Assembly (NCBI GenBank): GCA_964481145.1
Contig: CAYZTA010000017.1
Coordinates: forward strand, 30,338-94,337
Direction: 5' to 3'
Length of the DNA stretch: 64,000 nucleotides
Source: Sandaracinus sp964481145
GTDB taxonomy: Bacteria; Myxococcota_A; Polyangia; Polyangiales; Sandaracinaceae
This document shows, in pieces, positions 59,511-64,000 of the stretch. Positions within the stretch are counted from its first letter, which is position 1, and every line of letters starts with the position of its first letter. The notes beneath the pieces are model-generated. The model did not search any database. It had not been told where the DNA came from and saw only the letters and a list, made by a program, of their open reading frames with translations. The translations under genes and the position numbers were made by a program.

Positions 59511-60983
59511 TCATCGACGACGACGACGTTCCGGAGGCGGTCCTCCTTCCTCAGGACAGCCGTCTTCATCTTCGAACCCATCGATATCCTCAGCCTGATC
59601 GGGGCATTGATCGCCATCATCAGGTATCCCATCCCCATCGAAATCGACCTCGGGACAACCGTCTTCATCACCATAGCCGTCCGTGTCCTCAGGATCATCT
59701 GGACACTGATCGACACTGTCTTCGATGTTGTCACGATCCCGATCGTTGTCGGGACAACCGTCTTCGTCCCGATCGCCATCCATGTCCTCGGGCTCGTTCG
59801 GACACGAATCGTAGCCGTCCTGAATGCCATCCCCATCAGTGTCGAGATCGGGGCATCCATCTTCATCGCTATCGCCGTCCATATCTTCGGCTTCGTTGGG
59901 ACACCGATCCCGCTCATCCGGAATTCCATCCGAGTCGTTGTCGGTTTCAGGACAGCCGTCTTCATCATGCCATCCGTCGAAATCTTCGGGATCGCTCGGA
60001 CAGGAGTCGAACGCATCGTCGAGACCATCGCCATCGCTGTCGGCTCGTTGCGGAGCCCAGGCGAAGCCACCGAGCACACGGAACATGGGCACGCCAACCC
60101 CTGCGATGATTCCACCACCCGCGCCGAGATCGAACGTGACGTCATCGACACGGAGTCGACCGCCAATCCGGCCTTCAAGGGGATTTTCGTCGATTTGGGC
60201 CGAGAACGCCGTCGCACCCACGATCTCGCCAAACACGAAGACGAGCGGCGTGATGTCATATCCAACGGCGAGGCCATAGGTCAGCTGAGGTCCAGCCGTG
60301 GTCGAGAAGAGCGTGTCTCCATCACGCCACACACCACCCAGGTTTCCCGAAACGTGAAACCCCGAATGAATGAACTCTCCGATCAAATGGCCACCAAAAC
60401 TCGGTTGTTCGTCACCGATGAATCGACGTGGAGCGACGACCTGACCCAGCGGCGCCGTCACCCATGCCGCCAACCCGAGTTGGAAACCACTCTCCTCGAA
60501 AAGACTCGCCTTCACATGGAGACGAGGGTCGCCCACACCGAACATGATCCCAGCGCTCGCCGAAAGCAGATCGCCAGGACCATTCGGATTCGGAAAGCGA
60601 TCGCCCTCGGTCAACACCAAGGGCACGATCAGCGCGATCTGCACCCGGTTGAATAGGGCAAGCGAACCCCACACATGCCCCGCCGCCGTATAGCGAACGA
60701 TGTGCGCTTCGATACCGGTCGCGGTGCATCCTTCGTCACCCGATTCGCATTGGGCGCTGTAGAGCGTGAGTGGTTCGTGGGCGTAGTCGAGCTGTAATCC
60801 TGCCGCTCCCGAAAGATCCCCACGAACACTCGCGCCATCCACGCCAAAATAATTATTGGGCCCAGGCGCTGGGTGGTAACGCATGACATTGAACTCACCG
60901 AGTGGCGCTCGCCCCTGGGCAGAAGCAAACGAACTCATGGCAAGGCACGCAATCGCGCACATGAGAGCGAGGTATCGATGCAT
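59511..60983 (-). CDS. TSP3-repeat outer-membrane protein lacking an OmpA domain
   Basis: A 490-residue exported protein. A signal peptide (YLALMCAIACLAMSSFASAQ) leads to a beta-rich domain of about 270 residues, similar in plan to the barrel part of the 24117-25808 protein. Five or six thrombospondin type-3-like repeats follow (for example DTDGDGIQDGYDSCP, MDGDRDEDGCPDNDRDRDN). The protein then stops after EGGPPPERRRRR, where an OmpA peptidoglycan-binding domain is usually found. The start at ATG 60983 follows CGGAGC. It may bind Ca2+ and end at the cell surface without a wall anchor. A hairpin follows the stop codon. Confidence 0.85.
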   Translation of the reverse strand: MHRYLALMCAIACLAMSSFASAQGRAPLGEFNVMRYHPAPGPNNYFGVDGASVRGDLSGAAGLQLDYAHEPLTLYSAQCESGDEGCTATGIEAHIVRYTAAGHVWGSLALFNRVQIALIVPLVLTEGDRFPNPNGPGDLLSASAGIMFGVGDPRLHVKASLFEESGFQLGLAAWVTAPLGQVVAPRRFIGDEQPSFGGHLIGEFIHSGFHVSGNLGGVWRDGDTLFSTTAGPQLTYGLAVGYDITPLVFVFGEIVGATAFSAQIDENPLEGRIGGRLRVDDVTFDLGAGGGIIAGVGVPMFRVLGGFAWAPQRADSDGDGLDDAFDSCPSDPEDFDGWHDEDGCPETDNDSDGIPDERDRCPNEAEDMDGDSDEDGCPDLDTDGDGIQDGYDSCPNEPEDMDGDRDEDGCPDNDRDRDNIEDSVDQCPDDPEDTDGYGDEDGCPEVDFDGDGIPDDGDQCPDQAEDIDGFEDEDGCPEEGGPPPERRRRR

Positions 60984-61146
60984 CGGGCTCCGCTCGGAAG
61001 CACGCGGCAATTCACCGCGCGCGTGCCGAGTATCTCACCGGCCGCCCGCTTGGAACAAGAAAGAAAACATTCAGCGTGTAGAACTGTCGTCGTGTTGCAT
61101 CCACACATGATCCCAGGAGACCGCGACCCCTTGTGGTTGCTCCGAA

Positions 61147-62314
61147 TTACATCAGTGCGCGATCGAGATCTTCCCAAAGGTCCTCGACGTCTTCGATCCC
61201 CACGCTCAGCCGCAAAAGACCGTCCGTGATGCCTCCCGCGAGACGTTGCTCGCGAGTCATCGATGAATGCGTGGTGGTGGCCGGATGCGTCACAAGGGAT
61301 CGTACATCGCCCAGGCTGACAGCGCGCGCGATGACTTGCACTGAATCGTGACAGCGTTTGCCACCTTCGAGCCCTGGCTGCGACTTCGAACGCGATCATC
61401 GCACCAAACCCGCGCTGCATCTGACGCGTGGCGAGGGCGTGATGTGGATGAGAAGGAAGGCCGGGATAAAATACACGCGCGATCCGCGCATCGCCTTCGA
61501 GACGGCGCGCGAGCTCCATCGCATTCGCGCTCGCACGCTCCATGCGAAGCCCAAGCGTTCGAACCCCACGCGCGAGGAGCATGGCTGTCATTGGAGCCAT
61601 GACTCCTCCGCAAGTACGCACCCCCACCTTGCGCACCTCTTCCATGTGCTCACGAGCGCCCGAAACGATGCCGCCGATCGCATCGCCATGTCCGCAAATC
61701 GCTTTGGTCGCCGAATGCAGCACGAGGTCGGCGCCGAGCGCAATGGGCTGCTGATGCCACGGAGTCGCGAACGTTCCATCCACGATCAGCAACGCACCAC
61801 GTGCACGTGTGAGCTCCGCCAATGCGCGCACATCGGTGCATGCGAGGTTTGGGTTCGCTGGAGTCTCGGCATAAAGCACGCGTGTCTTTTCGTTCCACGC
61901 GGCTTCGACCGCGCCGAGTTCCGTCTGATCGACGAAGACCGTTTCGATGCCGAACCGAGGCAAGACCTCGCGCATGAGACGAGCCGCTTCCGCATAGATA
62001 CTGCGCGGAGCGAGCACGCGATCCCCCGCTTTCACGTTCGCGACGATCGCCGCGTGAACAGCCGCCATCCCGCTCGCGAGCGCAACACTCTCCTCCGCTT
62101 TCTCGAGCGCAGCCATCTTCCGCTCGAACGAGTCGATGGTTGGATTGCGCCAACGCGAATAGATAAATCCCTCTTGCTCTTGCCTGAACTGCGCCGCGGC
62201 ATCGTCGGCCGACGGGAACGCATACGCACTCGACAAAACGACAGGTGGCTCGAGCGCCCCCGTCCGCGGATCGGGCTCTTCACCGGCGTGTACGGCAACT
62301 GTAAGCGGGCGCAT
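61147..62314 (-). pseudogene. Frameshifted trans-sulfuration PLP enzyme
   Basis: A Cys/Met-metabolism PLP enzyme (cystathionine gamma-synthase / O-acetylhomoserine sulfhydrylase / methionine gamma-lyase group) split by a one-base shift. The first frame from ATG 62314 gives PNLACTDVRALAELTRARGA, LLIVDGTFATPW (Asp179) and the PLP Lys204 in LHSATKAICGHGD. It continues to GFGAMIAFEVAA, then loses similarity. The end of the enzyme continues in the next frame: LEGGKRCHDSVQVIARAVSL, then SLVTHPATTTHSSM and LLRLSVGIEDVEDLWEDL, stopping at 61147. Removing one G from the GGG run (plus-strand CCC at 61372-61374) restores one frame of about 389 residues. It could be a sequencing error or a recent mutation. 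Confidence 0.85.
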
Positions 62315-62507
62315 GGATGAACGGTCTCGCATCGCGACTGATATTAGGGCCTGCCGCAAGACACAGCCGTTGAAAAGCCGCATCCCTCCCTTTTTAGGGC
62401 TGAACATTCGCTCTCAGTGAGAAGCAAAACCCCAGACTTTTTCCGGACCCTCCAAAATCAGAACCTGGATTCCAGCACCACCCGAGCTCACGTGTTAGCT
62501 TCGGGCC

Positions 62508-64000
62508 GTGGCGAACGCGCCCACAACCGTTGGCCCGTACGAACTCATCGAGAGACTCGGCGCGGGGGGCATGGCCGAGACATTCATCGGCCTGCGTCGC
62601 GGACCTGCAGGCTTCGAGCAGAAGGTCTGCGTCAAACGCATTTTGCCAGCCTTCGAAGGAGATGCCGTCTTCGTCCGGCAGTTCTTGCAAGAAGCGCGAG
62701 TCTCCGCAGGGTTGCGACACACGAACATCGCGCAGGTGCTCGATTTCGGCTTGAGCGAGGGCTCACATTACCTCGCGCTCGAACTCATCGACGGGATGGA
62801 TCTCGCGCGGCTCCTCAAGATTCTGCACGAACGAGGAGACACGCTGACGTCGGGGCTCGTATCGCTGCTCGCGTTCGAGCTCGGCACGGCGCTCCTGTAC
62901 GCCCACGAGCATGCGTCGGGAGCCGTGCTCCACCGCGACATCTCGCCGTCGAACGTGCTCGTCAGTCGCGCGGGAGAAATCAAACTCACGGATTTCGGAA
63001 TCGCCAAAGCGGCATCCACCTCGAACCACGATGCACCGCAAACGACGACCGGGACGATCAAAGGCAAAGTGCCGTACATGGCCGCCGAATACGCGCTCTC
63101 CGGTCGCTTCGAACCACGTAGCGATCTCTTTGCGCTCGGTGTGCTCCTCTACGAATCACTCGCCGGAAGAAGGCCTTTCATCGGGAACACCGATCTCGAT
63201 ACGTTGCATCGGATCATGAAGGGCGATCATCCGCCGCTCGCGAGCCTGTGCCCCACGGCGCCCCCAGCGCTCGTCGTGGCCATCGAGAAGCTCTTGGTCC
63301 CCGAGCCTGAAGCTCGCTTTCCGAACGCCGCGGCGTTGCTCGATGCCTTGATCGAGGTCGCCCCGCCGCCCACGGCGCGACGCATTCTCGGTCAACTCGT
63401 CATCCGAGCTGCAGAAGACAAGCCGTGGAACGCGGGAAGCGTGGAGCGCATCGAGGGCACCGTCGCAATTTCAGATGCGATCCGGCTCCCCGAACCGGTT
63501 CCTGCGCCACCCAGCGCACAGACACGAACACGCGTCCCAAGTGAGCCACACCTTTCAGGGATCGCAGCAGAGCCTCCACACAGCATTCCTCCGCCGGACG
63601 AGCCTCTCCCCGAGACCAAGCTCTCATCGCTCGAAGAAGCGCCCACACGCTCCGTGACGAGCCTGAGCAGTCCCCAGATCGAGGCGATTTCAATCCCCGC
63701 GTCGACGGGCACGAAGTCTCAGACGAAAAGAAATCTCGTCGTCATCCTTGCAGCGGTCATTGCTCTTTCGGGCCTCATGTCGTTTGCGCTTCTCTCCCCA
63801 GGCGAAACGAGCGCACCAGAGGAAGAGGCGATCGTGCCCTTGCCCCCCATCACAGCGCAACAAGACGAGATCCCTGTCCGCCCATCTCCTCCACAACCCA
63901 CCCGCTCGCCACCTGTGCTCTCCGCCCCCCCCCCCGCCGTCGAGACTCCCACGCTGCCCCACCAAGCAGCGAAGCCCGTCTTGCCACGAGAAGAGCCACC
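62508..64000 (+). CDS. Ser/Thr protein kinase (3' end outside window)
   Basis: A eukaryote-like kinase starting at GTG 62508 and open to the end of the window (at least 497 residues). Kinase motifs: Gly loop ERLGAGGMAETFIGL, Lys43 in VCVKRIL, LHRDISPSNVLVS (HRD 142-144), TDFGIAKA (DFG 162-164) and YMAAEYALSGRFEPRSDLFA, where AAE replaces APE. A Pro-rich linker follows (about 280-400), then one transmembrane helix (VVILAAVIALSGLMSFALL, about 410-428) and a Pro-rich extracytoplasmic part. It keeps the RD and DFG residues, so it should be active, unlike the altered kinase at 33577. Confidence 0.9.
   Translation, partial: MANAPTTVGPYELIERLGAGGMAETFIGLRRGPAGFEQKVCVKRILPAFEGDAVFVRQFLQEARVSAGLRHTNIAQVLDFGLSEGSHYLALELIDGMDLARLLKILHERGDTLTSGLVSLLAFELGTALLYAHEHASGAVLHRDISPSNVLVSRAGEIKLTDFGIAKAASTSNHDAPQTTTGTIKGKVPYMAAEYALSGRFEPRSDLFALGVLLYESLAGRRPFIGNTDLDTLHRIMKGDHPPLASLCPTAPPALVVAIEKLLVPEPEARFPNAAALLDALIEVAPPPTARRILGQLVIRAAEDKPWNAGSVERIEGTVAISDAIRLPEPVPAPPSAQTRTRVPSEPHLSGIAAEPPHSIPPPDEPLPETKLSSLEEAPTRSVTSLSSPQIEAISIPASTGTKSQTKRNLVVILAAVIALSGLMSFALLSPGETSAPEEEAIVPLPPITAQQDEIPVRPSPPQPTRSPPVLSAPPPAVETPTLPHQAAKPVLPREEP

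Overview
The window is a chromosomal segment of a high-GC, Gram-negative bacterium that is most probably a member of the Myxococcota (Polyangia/Sandaracinus-like). The signs are one MYXO-CTERM sorting tag, many predicted lipoproteins with Asp/Ala/Gly-rich linkers, outer-membrane proteins with thrombospondin type-3 (calcium-binding) repeats, ECF sigma factors paired with FecR/TPR-type regulators, two eukaryote-like Ser/Thr kinases, and a class III nucleotide cyclase carrying extra domains. This assignment is inferred from family content only. I saw no rRNA, tRNA, CRISPR array, transposase or phage gene.

Layout. 1-2.4 kb: glutaredoxin-like protein, glutathione reductase and a hemerythrin-domain lipoprotein. 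2.4-5.8 kb (minus strand): four exported proteins, including a zinc metalloprotease lipoprotein. 5.8-8.6 kb: ECF sigma / FecR-TPR / beta-barrel operon. 8.5-13.6 kb: double GNAT acetyltransferase, M20 dipeptidase, multidomain nucleotide cyclase, and a bolA-grxD pair. 13.7-17.3 kb: methyltransferase, then a second barrel / ECF sigma / TPR anti-sigma module. 17.3-21.7 kb: M1 and M19 peptidases and RluD. 21.7-23.2 kb: gene remnants (the 3' end of queA and the 3' end of a cupin regulator) and an inverted-repeat-rich patch. 23.2-29.0 kb: YdcF-like protein, OmpA/TSP3 protein, TPR protein. 29.2-32.8 kb: a compact acyl-activation operon (alpha/beta hydrolase, fatty-acyl-AMP ligase, two acyl carrier proteins, hot-dog thioesterase). 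33.6-35.8 kb: a Ser/Thr kinase with an N-terminal ECF-sigma-like domain. 37-44.9 kb: ROK sugar kinase, large helical protein, amino-acid permease, Uma2 nuclease, TPMT, SDR. 45.8-50.8 kb: UbiB-family kinase and a 1111-residue chimera in which a MYXO-CTERM protein runs in frame into a lipoprotein. 51.1-55.9 kb: MqsA/YgiT-like regulator, fused amino-acid ABC transporter, P-II and glutamine synthetase, ending in a clear intrinsic terminator. 56-64 kb: phosphatidylserine decarboxylase overlapping a methyltransferase, a TSP3 protein lacking an OmpA domain, a frameshifted trans-sulfuration enzyme, and a Ser/Thr kinase cut by the window end.

Working together: the 51.7-55.9 kb genes form a coherent glutamine uptake and assimilation unit (transporter, PII sensor, adenylylatable GlnA). 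The 29-33 kb genes look able to activate a fatty acid as an acyl-AMP, load it on a carrier protein and release or transfer it. The two ECF modules share the same three parts in different order and probably sense or remodel the envelope. The most unusual items are the sigma-like/kinase fusion, the MYXO-CTERM/lipoprotein read-through fusion, and the gene-remnant junction after rluD.
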